Of a stretch of 64,000 bases of DNA, positions 43,741-52,859 are shown piece by piece. The DNA is from Lutibacter sp. GTDB taxonomy: Bacteria > Bacteroidota > Bacteroidia > Flavobacteriales > Flavobacteriaceae. The notes beneath the pieces were generated by a model. That model was not told the DNA's origin and did no database searches. It was given only the letters and a program-made list of their open reading frames with translations. Location of the stretch: positions 186,001 through 250,000 of the forward strand of contig NZ_JAEINV010000002.1 in assembly GCF_016342705.1 (NCBI RefSeq). Reading direction: 5' to 3'. A program made the translations under genes and the position numbers. Every line of letters begins with the position of its first letter. Within the stretch, counting starts at the first letter, position 1.

Positions 43741-44073
43741 TTAACAACACTGCTTATTTAAGTCAGCATCTTGATTTAAAAAATTTATAAAAATTTGTTT
43801 TTTATTATTCCAAACCTCATCATTAATACAATAACAAACAGTTGTTCCTTCAATAGTTCCTTTTATGATACCCAAATTTTTCAATTCTTTTAAATGTTGC
43901 GATATAGTAGGTTGTGCTAATCCAATTTCCTCCACTAAATCACCACAAATACAAGCATTTAACTTAAATAATTGTTGAAGGATTGCAACTCTTGCTGGAT
44001 GTGCAAAAGCCTTAGCAATTATAGAAATATCATTTTGCTCTGTTGAAAATATGTCAGTTTTTGTAGTTCCCAT
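43741..44073 (-). CDS. arsR: ArsR-family arsenic-responsive repressor, copy 2
   Basis: 110 residues. Winged helix with LAQPTISQHLKELKNLGII and sensor region NACICGDLV close to the classical CxC motif before the recognition helix. It has a further Cys pair in TTVCYCIND and a Cys-Cys C-terminus (LNKQCC). It heads the operon DUF6428-thioredoxin-arsC-acr3 and probably represses it through the upstream block shared with arsR1. Confidence 0.92.
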   Translation of the reverse strand: MGTTKTDIFSTEQNDISIIAKAFAHPARVAILQQLFKLNACICGDLVEEIGLAQPTISQHLKELKNLGIIKGTIEGTTVCYCINDEVWNNKKQIFINFLNQDADLNKQCC

Positions 44074-44090
44074 CTAGCTTATTAATTTAT

Positions 44091-44112
44091 TGCAATATTA
44101 CGATTAATGTTC
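44091..44112 (-). promoter_or_regulatory. arsR2 promoter and candidate ArsR operator
   Basis: Matches the arsR1 upstream block at 16 of 22 positions (GCAA, TACGATT, ATGTT in the same order and spacing). On the transcript strand it contains TAATATTG, one mismatch to TAnnTTTG. The operator would therefore overlap the -7 box. Confidence 0.5.
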
Positions 44113-44117
44113 ATTTA

Positions 44118-44153
44118 AAAAAACCTAAATTCATAAAATTTAGGTTTTTTTAT
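44118..44153 (-). terminator. Intrinsic terminator after rseP
   Basis: Arms AACCTAAATT and AATTTAGGTT around a short CATA-centred loop, with A and T runs on the two sides, directly after the rseP stop on the minus strand. Confidence 0.85.
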
Positions 44154-44157
44154 TATT

Positions 44158-45480
44158 CTAGAAAAACTTGGAAAGTAATTTAACAACATCATTACCGTTT
44201 GCTAAAAGCAACAATCCAATTAATAATACAAACCCAGTTATTTGAGCGTATTCTAAAAATTTATCATTAGGTTTTCTTCCTGAAATCATTTCAAATAAAG
44301 TAAACACAACGTGTCCTCCATCTAAAGCTGGAATAGGTAAAAGGTTCATAAAACCAAGCATTATTGATAAAAATGCAGTAATTGACCAAAAAGCTTCCCA
44401 ACTCCAAGTTGCAGGAAAAATATTTCCGATAGCTATAAAACCACCAATACTTGTAGCGCCTTTTTTAGTGAACACATATTTAAATTGTGTGATATAATCT
44501 TTTAAAGTCCAAACAGCTAAAGAATTTCCTACCGAAATACTTTCAAAAAATGAATAATCTTTATGCTGAATGGTAACACCTCTTAATTTAGAATTTGAAA
44601 CTCCTATTGTATTATCTTCTCTCGGTGAAATTGTGATGTTTTTCGCCAATCCGTCTCTTTCAAAAGCAACATTTATATCTTCTTTTGAATTTAAAACTAG
44701 GTCTGTAAATTCTTGCCAATATGTAACAGGAGCTCCATTTACTGAAACAATTTTATCATTTTTTAGTAATCCCGCTTTAGCGGCAGGTGAATCTACAATT
44801 ACAGTATCTACAACGGCTTCAGTTCTTACAGAAAAAGGCTCCATAACTCCATTTGCCCACATAATACTTCCAATATCTTCAGGAATACTAATTGTTTCAG
44901 TAGTTCCATCCTCATGCAATACCTCTAACGAAGTAATTCCTCTTAAAAATAAATGCTTATTAATATCCGTTACATCTAAAGGCTCTTTATCATTAAATTT
45001 AGTGATTTTATCACCATCTTTAAATCCGTATTCTTTAAATAGTTCATTAACCGCAAAACCATTTTTAACATCTAATGGTTTTACAAATTCAACACCCCAA
45101 GTAAAAGTTATTATTATATAAATAACAATACCTAAAATAAAATTTACAATAACACCACCTAACATTATAATTAAACGTTGCCAAGCTGGCTTAGATCTAA
45201 ATTCCCAAGGTTGAGCAGGTAGTTTTAATTGTTCGGTATCCATACTTTCATCAATCATTCCTGATATTTTCACGTAACCACCTAAAGGAATCCAACCAAT
45301 TCCGTATTCTGTTTCTCCTATTTTTTTCTTCAATAAAGAAAATTTATAATCAAAGAATAAATAGAATTTTTCAACTCTTGTTTTAAATAATTTTGCAGGT
45401 ATAAAGTGTCCTAATTCGTGTAATACAATTAAAAACGATAAACTTAAAATAAACTGCGTTGCCTTTATTAATATTTCCAT
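44158..45480 (-). CDS. rseP: RseP-type site-2 intramembrane metalloprotease
   Basis: 440 residues. Zinc motif HELGH at residues 21-25 in the first helix, a PDZ-containing middle region (residues about 125-310), and the third zinc ligand in NLLPIPALDGGHVVF within a late helix. RseP cleaves membrane-bound anti-sigma factors and signal peptides. The preceding -7 element TACATTTG (45516-45509) gives a short leader. It is divergent from sco. Confidence 0.94.
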   Translation of the reverse strand: MEILIKATQFILSLSFLIVLHELGHFIPAKLFKTRVEKFYLFFDYKFSLLKKKIGETEYGIGWIPLGGYVKISGMIDESMDTEQLKLPAQPWEFRSKPAWQRLIIMLGGVIVNFILGIVIYIIITFTWGVEFVKPLDVKNGFAVNELFKEYGFKDGDKITKFNDKEPLDVTDINKHLFLRGITSLEVLHEDGTTETISIPEDIGSIMWANGVMEPFSVRTEAVVDTVIVDSPAAKAGLLKNDKIVSVNGAPVTYWQEFTDLVLNSKEDINVAFERDGLAKNITISPREDNTIGVSNSKLRGVTIQHKDYSFFESISVGNSLAVWTLKDYITQFKYVFTKKGATSIGGFIAIGNIFPATWSWEAFWSITAFLSIMLGFMNLLPIPALDGGHVVFTLFEMISGRKPNDKFLEYAQITGFVLLIGLLLLANGNDVVKLLSKFF

Positions 45481-45508
45481 AAATGTGTTTCAAATAACTA
45501 AAATCGCA

Positions 45509-45516
45509 CAAATGTA
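45509..45516 (-). promoter_or_regulatory. -7 promoter element for rseP
   Basis: TACATTTG on the minus strand, a full TAnnTTTG match 28 bases before the ATG. Confidence 0.45.
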
Positions 45517-45612
45517 CGGTTTTAAATACAGTTTTTAAAAGCCATGAATTAAGTTAATGAAGGTTTTAACAAAGTTTTAAAACTAAATTGTAACTATAAT
45601 TGCTAATTATAC

Positions 45613-45620
45613 TAAATTTG
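45613..45620 (+). promoter_or_regulatory. -7 promoter element for sco
   Basis: TAAATTTG, a full TAnnTTTG match 20 bases before the sco ATG; a TTG 22 bases upstream is a weak -33 candidate. Confidence 0.45.
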
Positions 45621-45640
45621 TTATTTAATTTTCAAATAAA

Positions 45641-46309
45641 ATGGATATAAATTTCTTCAAAAAATCTATTCCAACACTTGCTATAATGGCAGTTTTTTCT
45701 GTTGGAATGATTTACGCAATATACACGTTACTTACTCCTGAAAAAAAATTACCTGTTTTTAATCCTTCCGATGTAAACCCGAAATTAGTTGATGAAAGCG
45801 TGGTTCATATTAGACGAAATCATAAAGTGGCAGATTTCAGTTTAATCAATCAAAATGGTGATACTATTACTCAGGACGATTATAAAGATAAAATATATGT
45901 GGCGGATTTTTTCTTTACCAGATGCTTAACTATCTGCCCAGTAATGACTAATAATATTGGAAAATTGCAAGAAGTTTTTAAAAATGATGATGATGTTAAG
46001 TTTTTATCTCATTCTGTAACGCCAGATATTGATAGTGTTTCAGTATTAAAAGAATATGCTATTAAAAAAGGAGTAATTGATTCAAAATGGAATATTACTA
46101 CAGGTAGCAAAAAGCATATTTACGAATTAGCCCGAAAAAGTTATTTTGCAGTTTTAGAGGAAGGCGATGGCGGATTACAAGATTTTATCCACACAGAAAA
46201 TTTTATATTGGTTGATAAGAAAAAACAGATTAGAGGATTTTATGACGGAACCAATAATGAAGATATAGAAAGGCTTATTGCGGATATAAAACTACTGCAA
46301 ACTGAATAA
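45641..46309 (+). CDS. SCO1/SenC-family copper chaperone for cytochrome oxidase
   Basis: 222 residues with one N-terminal membrane anchor. The thioredoxin-like domain has the copper motif CxxxC (FFFTRCLTICPVMTNN), and the third ligand His is probably in DFIHTENFILVD. SCO proteins load the CuA site of cytochrome c oxidase. ctaA, another oxidase assembly gene, is in the same window but not linked. Single gene. Confidence 0.92.
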   Translation: MDINFFKKSIPTLAIMAVFSVGMIYAIYTLLTPEKKLPVFNPSDVNPKLVDESVVHIRRNHKVADFSLINQNGDTITQDDYKDKIYVADFFFTRCLTICPVMTNNIGKLQEVFKNDDDVKFLSHSVTPDIDSVSVLKEYAIKKGVIDSKWNITTGSKKHIYELARKSYFAVLEEGDGGLQDFIHTENFILVDKKKQIRGFYDGTNNEDIERLIADIKLLQTE

Positions 46310-46317
46310 AATTATTA

Positions 46318-46362
46318 ATGATATTTATCATAGTTTAGAATCATTCTAATTTACTATATTTG
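46318..46362 (+). promoter_or_regulatory. feoAB promoter with two metal-regulator-like dyads
   Basis: Upstream of feoA are two perfect dyads, ATGATATTTATCAT (46318-46331) and TTAGAATCATTCTAA (46335-46349), followed five bases later by a -7 element TATATTTG (46355-46362). The second dyad covers the spacer between -33 and -7, where a repressor would act. It resembles DtxR/MntR-type sites (TTTAGA...TCTAA) but with a 5-base instead of 4-base core. Confidence 0.6.
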
Positions 46363-46388
46363 CTCATTATTTATAATTATTCTTAATA

Positions 46389-46616
46389 ATGGGCGATACA
46401 ATTGCAAGCTTACGTATAGGAGAAAGTGGAATTATTGAAGATTTTTCTTTAGATGTTATCCCATTATGTTTGTTAGAAATGGGTTGCCTACCTGGAAAAG
46501 AAGTAAGTTTAATTCAAATTGCACCACTTAAAGATCCACTTTATATTAAGGTTAATGGAAGCCATTTAGCAATTAGAAAAGAAATGGCTGATTTAATTAA
46601 TATTACAAAGTTGTAA
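46389..46616 (+). CDS. feoA: Ferrous iron transport accessory protein FeoA
   Basis: 75 residues, SH3-like fold. Family features are LRIGESGIIEDF, LLEMGCLPGKEVSLI and PLYIKVNGSHLAIRKEMADLI. FeoA assists FeoB at the cytoplasmic face. It is three bases upstream of feoB. Confidence 0.93.
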   Translation: MGDTIASLRIGESGIIEDFSLDVIPLCLLEMGCLPGKEVSLIQIAPLKDPLYIKVNGSHLAIRKEMADLINITKL

Positions 46617-46619
46617 TGC

Positions 46620-48731
46620 ATGAAAAATAATGCCGTTTTAAATGTTGCATTAGTGGGAAACCCTAATACTGGAAAAACTTCACTATTCAATCAGCTTACC
46701 GGTTTAAAACAAAAAGTGGGGAATTACCCAGGTATTACTGTAGATAAGAAACATGGAAAATGTAAAATTTCTGATGAATTAACTGCAGAAATTGTTGATT
46801 TACCCGGAACTTACAGTATTAATCCACAAACATTAGATGAAACCATTGTTCTTGAAACACTTTTAAATACAAATAACGAATCGTATCCCGATGCCGTAAT
46901 TGTTGTAGCAGAAGTAGAAAATTTAAAACGTAACTTATTACTATTCTCTCAAATTAAGGATTTACAAATTCCAACCATTTTAGCCATAAATATGTCTGAT
47001 CAAATGGAAAGAAAAGGAATTGATATTGATATTGCAGCACTTAAAACAGCATTAAAAACAGAAATTGTTTTAATAAGTTCTCGAAAAAATAAAGGAATAG
47101 ATATTTTAAAAAATGAACTGGCAAATTATAAAAATTGGAACACTGAAACATTAGCAAATATTTCTACCAAAATTGATGCTAAATATTTTAAAGAACTTGA
47201 AACTACTTTTTTAGAAAATTCATTGTATAAATCTTGGTTATTAATTACACAGCAGGAATATTGTCTTTTTTTAACTGAAGAACAAAACAATAAAATAAAT
47301 GCTTTTAAAACTGATATTGAAAAAATAAAAAAATATCAACACAAAGAAACTATTTTTAGATATCAAAGAATTAATGAAATTCTAAAAACCACCTATAAAA
47401 TAGATAAGTCTAAAGCAACCGATTTACGTTCTAAATTAGATAGTGTGTTAACGCACAAAATTTGGGGGTATGTTATATTTGCAGTTGTTTTACTGTTAAT
47501 ATTTCAATCCATTTTTGAATGGGCAAGCTTCCCAATGGACTTAATTGATAGCGTTTTTGCTAATTTAAGTGAACTTGCAAAAACCAATTTACCAGAAGGT
47601 GTTTTTACCAATTTAATTGCCGAAGGAATTATCCCAGGTATTGGTGGTGTTTTAATTTTCATTCCACAAATTGCCATTTTATTCCTATTCATATCACTGT
47701 TAGAAGAAACAGGATATATGAGTAGAGTTGTTTTTTTAATGGACAAAATAATGCGAAAATTTGGAATGAGCGGAAAAAGTATTATTCCATTAATTTCAGG
47801 AACAGCTTGTGCAATCCCTGCAATTATGGCATCTAGAAATATAAGTAATTGGAAAGAACGCTTAATTACAATATTAGTAGTTCCATTTACAACATGTTCT
47901 GCAAGGCTTCCTGTTTATGCTATTTTAATTGCTTTAATTATTCCAAGTAAACGTGTATTTGGCATCTTTAATTTGCAAGGATTAACATTAATGGCTTTAT
48001 ATTTATTAGGATTTACCGCTGCTATATGTTCAGCTATTTTATTAAATAATATATTAAAAGTTAAAAGCAAAAGTTTTTTTATAATTGAAATGCCTAATTA
48101 TAAAGTTCCTTCAATTAAAAATGTTTTTTACGAAGTTGTTGAAAAAACCAAAGCATTTATTTTAGGAGCTGGAAAAATTATTTTAGCATTATCCATTGTA
48201 TTATGGTTTTTAGCTTCTAACGGAACTTCCGCATATAAAAATGCAGAAAAATATGTTCCAACTCTTGAAGAAAATTCAAATTTAGATACTGAAGCACTTC
48301 AAAAAAAGATAGCCTCTTATAAATTAGAAAACTCCTATATTGGTACAATGGGAAAATTTATTGAACCCGTAATTGAACCTTTGGGTTATGATTGGAAAAT
48401 AGGAATTGCTTTAATAAGTTCATTTGCTGCCCGTGAAGTTTTTGTTGGAGCATTAGCAACAATTTATAGTGTTGAAAGTGAAGGCGAAGATGTTGGCACA
48501 ATAAAAGAACGAATGGGCGCTGAAATAAATACAAAAACAGGTTTAAAACGCTTTAATTTTGCTACAGGAATGTCCTTACTTCTTTTTTATGCTTTTGCAA
48601 TGCAATGTATAGGAACATTAGCAATTGTAAAAAGAGAAACAAAAAGTTGGAAATGGCCCATTTTACAATTAAGCGGTATGGGAGCTCTAGCATATATAGC
48701 TGCATTTATAGCATATAATATATTAAAATAA
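46620..48731 (+). CDS. feoB: Ferrous iron transporter FeoB
   Basis: 703 residues. The N-terminal G domain has G1 GNPNTGKTS, G3 DLPGTYS and G4 NMSD; a helical GDI-like spacer follows, then the membrane domain with two Gate motifs (SGTACAIPAIMASR, FAAREVFVGALATIYS). It imports Fe(II) across the inner membrane. Its stop codon shares the A of the next gene's ATG, so the Cys-rich small protein is translationally coupled. Confidence 0.96.
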   Translation: MKNNAVLNVALVGNPNTGKTSLFNQLTGLKQKVGNYPGITVDKKHGKCKISDELTAEIVDLPGTYSINPQTLDETIVLETLLNTNNESYPDAVIVVAEVENLKRNLLLFSQIKDLQIPTILAINMSDQMERKGIDIDIAALKTALKTEIVLISSRKNKGIDILKNELANYKNWNTETLANISTKIDAKYFKELETTFLENSLYKSWLLITQQEYCLFLTEEQNNKINAFKTDIEKIKKYQHKETIFRYQRINEILKTTYKIDKSKATDLRSKLDSVLTHKIWGYVIFAVVLLLIFQSIFEWASFPMDLIDSVFANLSELAKTNLPEGVFTNLIAEGIIPGIGGVLIFIPQIAILFLFISLLEETGYMSRVVFLMDKIMRKFGMSGKSIIPLISGTACAIPAIMASRNISNWKERLITILVVPFTTCSARLPVYAILIALIIPSKRVFGIFNLQGLTLMALYLLGFTAAICSAILLNNILKVKSKSFFIIEMPNYKVPSIKNVFYEVVEKTKAFILGAGKIILALSIVLWFLASNGTSAYKNAEKYVPTLEENSNLDTEALQKKIASYKLENSYIGTMGKFIEPVIEPLGYDWKIGIALISSFAAREVFVGALATIYSVESEGEDVGTIKERMGAEINTKTGLKRFNFATGMSLLLFYAFAMQCIGTLAIVKRETKSWKWPILQLSGMGALAYIAAFIAYNILK

Positions 48732-48847
48732 TGCAAGAAATATTAGCATATATAGCATTAGGATTTGCCCTTGGATTTTTGATTAAAAAATACTTTTTTA
48801 GTTCCAAAAAAAACAGCAATTGTTCAGATGGTTGCGATTGCCATTAA
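48731..48847 (+). CDS. FeoB-associated Cys-rich small membrane protein
   Basis: 38 residues, ATG overlapping the feoB TAA. One membrane helix (IALGFALGFLIKKYFF), then a short tail SNCSDGCDCH with three Cys and a terminal His. Size, place and Cys-rich tail match the FeoB-associated Cys-rich family found after feoB in several phyla, possibly replacing FeoC. A metal-binding or delivery role at the FeoB pore is plausible but unproven. Confidence 0.8.
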   Translation: MQEILAYIALGFALGFLIKKYFFSSKKNSNCSDGCDCH

Positions 48848-48848
48848 A

Positions 48849-50261
48849 TTATAGTAGAATTCGCCATACTTGAGCAACCACAAAACATACTACAAAACCC
48901 ATAATTAGTGGTAAAACACTTGCTATTACTGTCCATTTTATACTTTTAGTTTCTTTATAAATTGTATAAATTGTTGTGCTACATGGATTATGTAACAAGC
49001 TGAATACCATTAAATTAACCGCTGTTAAAAGCGTCCACCCTCCAGCTTTTAAAATTTCACCAGTTGCCGAAACAGAATCCAATTCAAACATAACACCATT
49101 TCCTTCTCCAACACCAGAAATAGAAACACTCATAACTGTAAGCATTAATATAGTCGGAATTACAATTTCATTCGCAGGAATTGCTACTATATAGGCAACT
49201 AAAATTACACCATTAAGACCTAATATAAAACCGAAACCATTTAAATTTTCTATCAACCAATGTGCAATAGTTGTATCTCCAAAAGTTACATTTGAAATTA
49301 ACCATATAACTGCTCCTGCAGGTGCCGCAAAAACACAAGCTCTCCATAAAACAATAAGTGTTCTATCTATTAATGAAGTGTATATTGTTTTCCAAAAAAT
49401 AGGTGGTCTATAAGGCGGCAGCTCCAATGTGAAGGAAGAAACCTCTCCTTTAAGTACCGTTTTTGATAAAAAATAAGAAACAACAAACGTAAAAAACACC
49501 CCTAAAAGCGCAATACTTATTACTGATAAAGTTGATAATGCTCCTGATAGACTTTGCGGCGCCAATGCTCCAATAAAAATGGATGCAATTAAAATTTGAG
49601 TTGGCCAACGTCCATTACATAAAGAAAAATTATTGGTGATTATTGCTATAAGTCGTTCTCTTGGACTATCAATAATTCTAGTTGCCACAACACCTGCAGC
49701 ATTGCAGCCAAAACCCATACTCATTGTTAAAGCTTGTTTCCCATGCGCGCCCGCTTTTTTAAATAAATTATCTAAATTAAAAGCAGCTCTTGGTAAATAA
49801 CCAAAATCTTCTAACAAAGTAAATAGCGGAAAAAATATTGCCATTGGCGGAAGCATTACAGCTATTACCCAAGCCAACGCTAAATACACACCGTCAAACA
49901 AAAAGCCAGCTAACCAAATTGGAAATCCAATAGAAAGTGAAGTTTCTTTTAACCAAGGCTGAATAGTGTCTAGTAATAATTCTGACAATAAACCAGAAGG
50001 ATAATTTGCTCCGATAATAGTTAACCATAAAACCACAGACAAAATCAGAATCATAATTGGGAATCCCCAAATTTTACTTGTTACAATTTTATCCAAAGAT
50101 CTATCAAAACGAAAACGTTTTGTTTGTCCTTTTTTAAATACAGAATTTTGAGCAATTTGAGCAGCATCAGAATAAATACCTTCCGTTAATTTATCATGAA
50201 AGCCATCTCCTATTTGCCATCTAAGATCATTACTAATATTTAGTATTTTATTGTTTTTCAT
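48849..50261 (-). CDS. Split FeoB-type transporter, membrane half
   Basis: 470 residues. It is the membrane part of a FeoB, with Gate-type segments [17 protein letters not shown] and [17 protein letters not shown] and the motif [15 protein letters not shown]. The GTPase part is a separate gene 32 bases upstream. Split FeoB systems with DtxR regulators include P. gingivalis-type FeoB2, which is implicated in manganese. Metal choice here (Mn or Fe) is inferred. It converges on the feoAB unit with one base between stops. Confidence 0.85.
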   Translation of the reverse strand: MKNNKILNISNDLRWQIGDGFHDKLTEGIYSDAAQIAQNSVFKKGQTKRFRFDRSLDKIVTSKIWGFPIMILILSVVLWLTIIGANYPSGLLSELLLDTIQPWLKETSLSIGFPIWLAGFLFDGVYLALAWVIAVMLPPMAIFFPLFTLLEDFGYLPRAAFNLDNLFKKAGAHGKQALTMSMGFGCNAAGVVATRIIDSPRERLIAIITNNFSLCNGRWPTQILIASIFIGALAPQSLSGALSTLSVISIALLGVFFTFVVSYFLSKTVLKGEVSSFTLELPPYRPPIFWKTIYTSLIDRTLIVLWRACVFAAPAGAVIWLISNVTFGDTTIAHWLIENLNGFGFILGLNGVILVAYIVAIPANEIVIPTILMLTVMSVSISGVGEGNGVMFELDSVSATGEILKAGGWTLLTAVNLMVFSLLHNPCSTTIYTIYKETKSIKWTVIASVLPLIMGFVVCFVVAQVWRILL

Positions 50262-50293
50262 TTCTATGTATTTCCTTTTTTTAGAAAATTGTA

Positions 50294-51067
50294 TTATTCA
50301 GTTATAAATTCACCTGTTTTTACAGCTTCAATAATACGTTCATCACCATCTAATAATCGCAAGGCAATCCATCTACTATTTGGAATGTTTGGATATTCCT
50401 TTTCTATTTCTGTGCACAATTTTTCAATAGCATTGTTAATTTGCTTTGGTACATTTTTTATACGATGTGGTTTACAAATAATTTCGCCCGTTGCCACTTG
50501 ATGAATTGTACTAATTAATTGTTGAATTCCTTCTTTTGAACGTGCACTTGTTGGAATTACTGGAATTCCTAAATCCCGAGCCAACGTTCTGTCATCAATT
50601 TCAATTTCCATTCGTTTTGCTTCGTCCATCAAGTTTAAACACAAAACCGCCTTATCTGTTATTTCTAAAATCTGTAACACCAAATTTAGGTTTCGTTCCA
50701 ATCTGCTCGCATCAACAACAATAACAGTAACATCTGGTTTCCCAAAAAGTATAAAATTCCGTGCAACCTCCTCATCTTGAGATGTTGATAGTAATGAGTA
50801 AGTTCCGGGTAAATCAACCAATTTATATTTTTTATCTCCAAAACTATAGCCACCTTCTGCTCTTGTTACAGTTTTTCCAGGCCAATTTCCTGTATGTTGC
50901 CTTAATCCTGTTAAAGCATTAAAAACCGTACTTTTTCCGGTGTTTGGATTTCCTGCTAAGGCAACAACAAAGTCCGAATTATCAATATTAATTCCGAGTT
51001 TTTTTAGCCCAGAAGCATTACTATGTTCACAACTTTCACAAGCGCTTTTAGTTACTGTTTGCATCAT
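50294..51067 (-). CDS. Split FeoB-type transporter, GTPase half
   Basis: 257 residues. G1 [17 protein letters not shown]3 [15 protein letters not shown] and G4 NLMDEAKR define a FeoB G domain with its GDI-like helical part. The N-terminus has a CxxC (ACESCEHSN) that may bind metal. It overlaps the upstream DtxR-FeoA gene by 20 bases and works with the membrane half downstream. Start ATG 51067 or 51064. Confidence 0.88.
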   Translation of the reverse strand: MMQTVTKSACESCEHSNASGLKKLGINIDNSDFVVALAGNPNTGKSTVFNALTGLRQHTGNWPGKTVTRAEGGYSFGDKKYKLVDLPGTYSLLSTSQDEEVARNFILFGKPDVTVIVVDASRLERNLNLVLQILEITDKAVLCLNLMDEAKRMEIEIDDRTLARDLGIPVIPTSARSKEGIQQLISTIHQVATGEIICKPHRIKNVPKQINNAIEKLCTEIEKEYPNIPNSRWIALRLLDGDERIIEAVKTGEFITE

Positions 51068-52085
51068 TTTTAATTTTTTCTATTAAAATATATTTGGCTT
51101 GTTCATTTCTTATGGCAATTGCGGTATCTCTTACTAAATATGATCTTGGATTGTTCATTGGGCTGATTAAATCCAATTCAATTTTAGTGTTTAGAACAAA
51201 CCCTAAATCTAACAATCTTCTTCGTATTTCACCTCTGCATTCGTTTGATATTCCAATAATTTTAGCTTGTTCATTTTCTTTTAAATTGGAAAGTCTAAAG
51301 GTGTTTTCTTCTGAAATTTCTTCTTTTAATAATTGTAAAATAGTAATATTATTTGCAACAATTGGTGCTAATATATACTCTTCTCCTTCCGAATGAAATA
51401 CAATTCGTTTTTCATTATTTTCAACAATATGAACGTGCGAACCAATATGTAAATCTTCAGCTAAAATTTGTTTGTAAATAATATCTGGTTCGTCTTCAAT
51501 ATGAACAATTCTACCAATGGTCCCTTCTTTAAAAACGGGTAATGGTTCTCCTTGAATAGATTCAATTTCCCCAAATTCAGTAGGAATTGGGTCTCCGTGT
51601 GGGTCAAATCTTGGATTTCCTAAATCATTTGCTAGCTCTTTAGTTTGCTGAGAATCTAATTTATGTTCCATTTTTTCAGCAATATCATGCCAATCTTTTT
51701 TATCGAAGCCTGTTTTTTCTGAAAGGTATTTTTCCCATAACCTATGCACTCTTATAATTTTTAGCGCATAATCCATTCCATTCTCCGTCAGCTTAATATT
51801 TCCATTATTAAAATTAATTAATTCATTTGCCTTCATTTGCGCAATGATTTCAATAATTATTTTTGGCCGAATATTGGTTGAAGAAATAATATCGTTTGTA
51901 CTTAATGAATTTCCACCATCTTCTGCGTGATATAATTTCTTTAAAATATCTTCAATTAATGTTTTTGAATCGTTTTTAAAACTGTTTTTTAATCGCCAAT
52001 AAATACCTCCATTCGGATAAAAAACAACTATTAAACCGGTAATTATCAGTAAAAAATACAGTAAATATGTTAAAGGACTTTCCAT
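51048..52085 (-). CDS. Membrane-anchored DtxR-family regulator fused to a FeoA domain
   Basis: 345 residues. Residues about 7-27 form a membrane helix ([17 protein letters not shown]). Residues about 40-210 look DtxR-like: a weak winged helix, then [15 protein letters not shown] and a metal/dimer region with DPHGDPIP. Residues about 265-340 are a FeoA SH3-like domain ([20 protein letters not shown]). It may sense metal and talk to the split FeoB, rather than, or besides, binding DNA. It follows the soluble regulator by four bases. Confidence 0.82.
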   Translation of the reverse strand: MESPLTYLLYFLLIITGLIVVFYPNGGIYWRLKNSFKNDSKTLIEDILKKLYHAEDGGNSLSTNDIISSTNIRPKIIIEIIAQMKANELINFNNGNIKLTENGMDYALKIIRVHRLWEKYLSEKTGFDKKDWHDIAEKMEHKLDSQQTKELANDLGNPRFDPHGDPIPTEFGEIESIQGEPLPVFKEGTIGRIVHIEDEPDIIYKQILAEDLHIGSHVHIVENNEKRIVFHSEGEEYILAPIVANNITILQLLKEEISEENTFRLSNLKENEQAKIIGISNECRGEIRRRLLDLGFVLNTKIELDLISPMNNPRSYLVRDTAIAIRNEQAKYILIEKIKNDANSN

Positions 52086-52089
52086 AGCT

Positions 52090-52749
52090 TTATTTTAAAT
52101 TCACAAAAACGTTTGCACTCACTTTGTTTGATAATGTTAATAAAATGCCATTACTTAATTTTACAGTCATAGAATCATCAAAATCAAATTTATCTACAAT
52201 AGTAATTTCAGAATTAATAGTTATGGCATGCTTATCTAAAAACTGTAAAAGTGATTTTGAATTGTCTTTTACACAAGATACTTCATATACAATATCTGCA
52301 TGGGCATCACTCAATAAAATTGAATTATCCAAAGGCATTTTTCCGTTTTTTGTTGGAATTGGATCTCCATGTGGATCTTTTGTTGGATAATTTAAAAAAG
52401 CATCTAATCTATCTATTAGTTGATCGGATTTAATATGTTCTAATTGTTCGGCAACTTCATGAACTTCATCCCAATTAAAATTTAATTTATCCACCAAAAA
52501 AACTTCCCATAACCTATGTTTTCTAACAACGTTTAAAGCAATAATTTCACCTTGTTTGGTAAGGGTAACGCCTTTATATTTTTCATAATTAACCAATTTT
52601 TTATCAGCTAACTTTTTCAACATATCAGTTACAGATGAAGCTTTTGTTTGTAGTTCATTTGCAATTAAAGTAGTGCTTACATTTTTTGAGTTTGTAAGCT
52701 CTAAATTATGAATAACCTTTAAATAATTTTCTTCTGAATGGGAAAACAT
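52090..52749 (-). CDS. DtxR/MntR-family metal-dependent repressor
   Basis: 219 residues. N-terminal winged helix (LIANELQTKASSVTDMLKKL), metal and dimer domain with VVRKHRLWEVFLVDKL, EVAEQLEHIKSDQ and DPHGDPIP, and a C-terminal SH3-like domain. It is the first gene of the operon with the split FeoB. A perfect dyad at its own promoter suggests autorepression by Mn(II) or Fe(II). Confidence 0.9.
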   Translation of the reverse strand: MFSHSEENYLKVIHNLELTNSKNVSTTLIANELQTKASSVTDMLKKLADKKLVNYEKYKGVTLTKQGEIIALNVVRKHRLWEVFLVDKLNFNWDEVHEVAEQLEHIKSDQLIDRLDAFLNYPTKDPHGDPIPTKNGKMPLDNSILLSDAHADIVYEVSCVKDNSKSLLQFLDKHAITINSEITIVDKFDFDDSMTVKLSNGILLTLSNKVSANVFVNLK

Positions 52750-52765
52750 AAAAACAATATTTAGG

Positions 52766-52797
52766 CAAATATAAATATATTTTTAGACTTGTCTAAA
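52766..52797 (-). promoter_or_regulatory. Promoter and DtxR/MntR-type operator of the split-feoB operon
   Basis: -7 element TATATTTG (52773-52766), and eight bases upstream a perfect 16-bp dyad TTTAGACTTGTCTAAA (52782-52797). The dyad is very close to known MntR-type sites and lies in the promoter spacer, where it would repress. Confidence 0.7.
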
Positions 52798-52811
52798 TTT
52801 AAAATTATTAA

Positions 52812-52843
52812 TTTGATTTGAATTTCTTAAAGTTGTATTTTTG
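52812..52843 (+). promoter_or_regulatory. panE promoter
   Basis: TTTG (52812-52815), 20 bases, TATTTTTG (52836-52843), 16 bases before the panE ATG. Confidence 0.55.
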
Positions 52844-52859
52844 AATAAATTTATACGCA

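Noticed and set aside
44570-45121. Long plus-strand open frame (183 codons) opposite rseP
   Set aside because: Antisense to a clearly conserved protease gene. Its composition (Ser/Thr/Ile-rich) is what the complement of AT-rich coding DNA gives, and no promoter or family match is seen.
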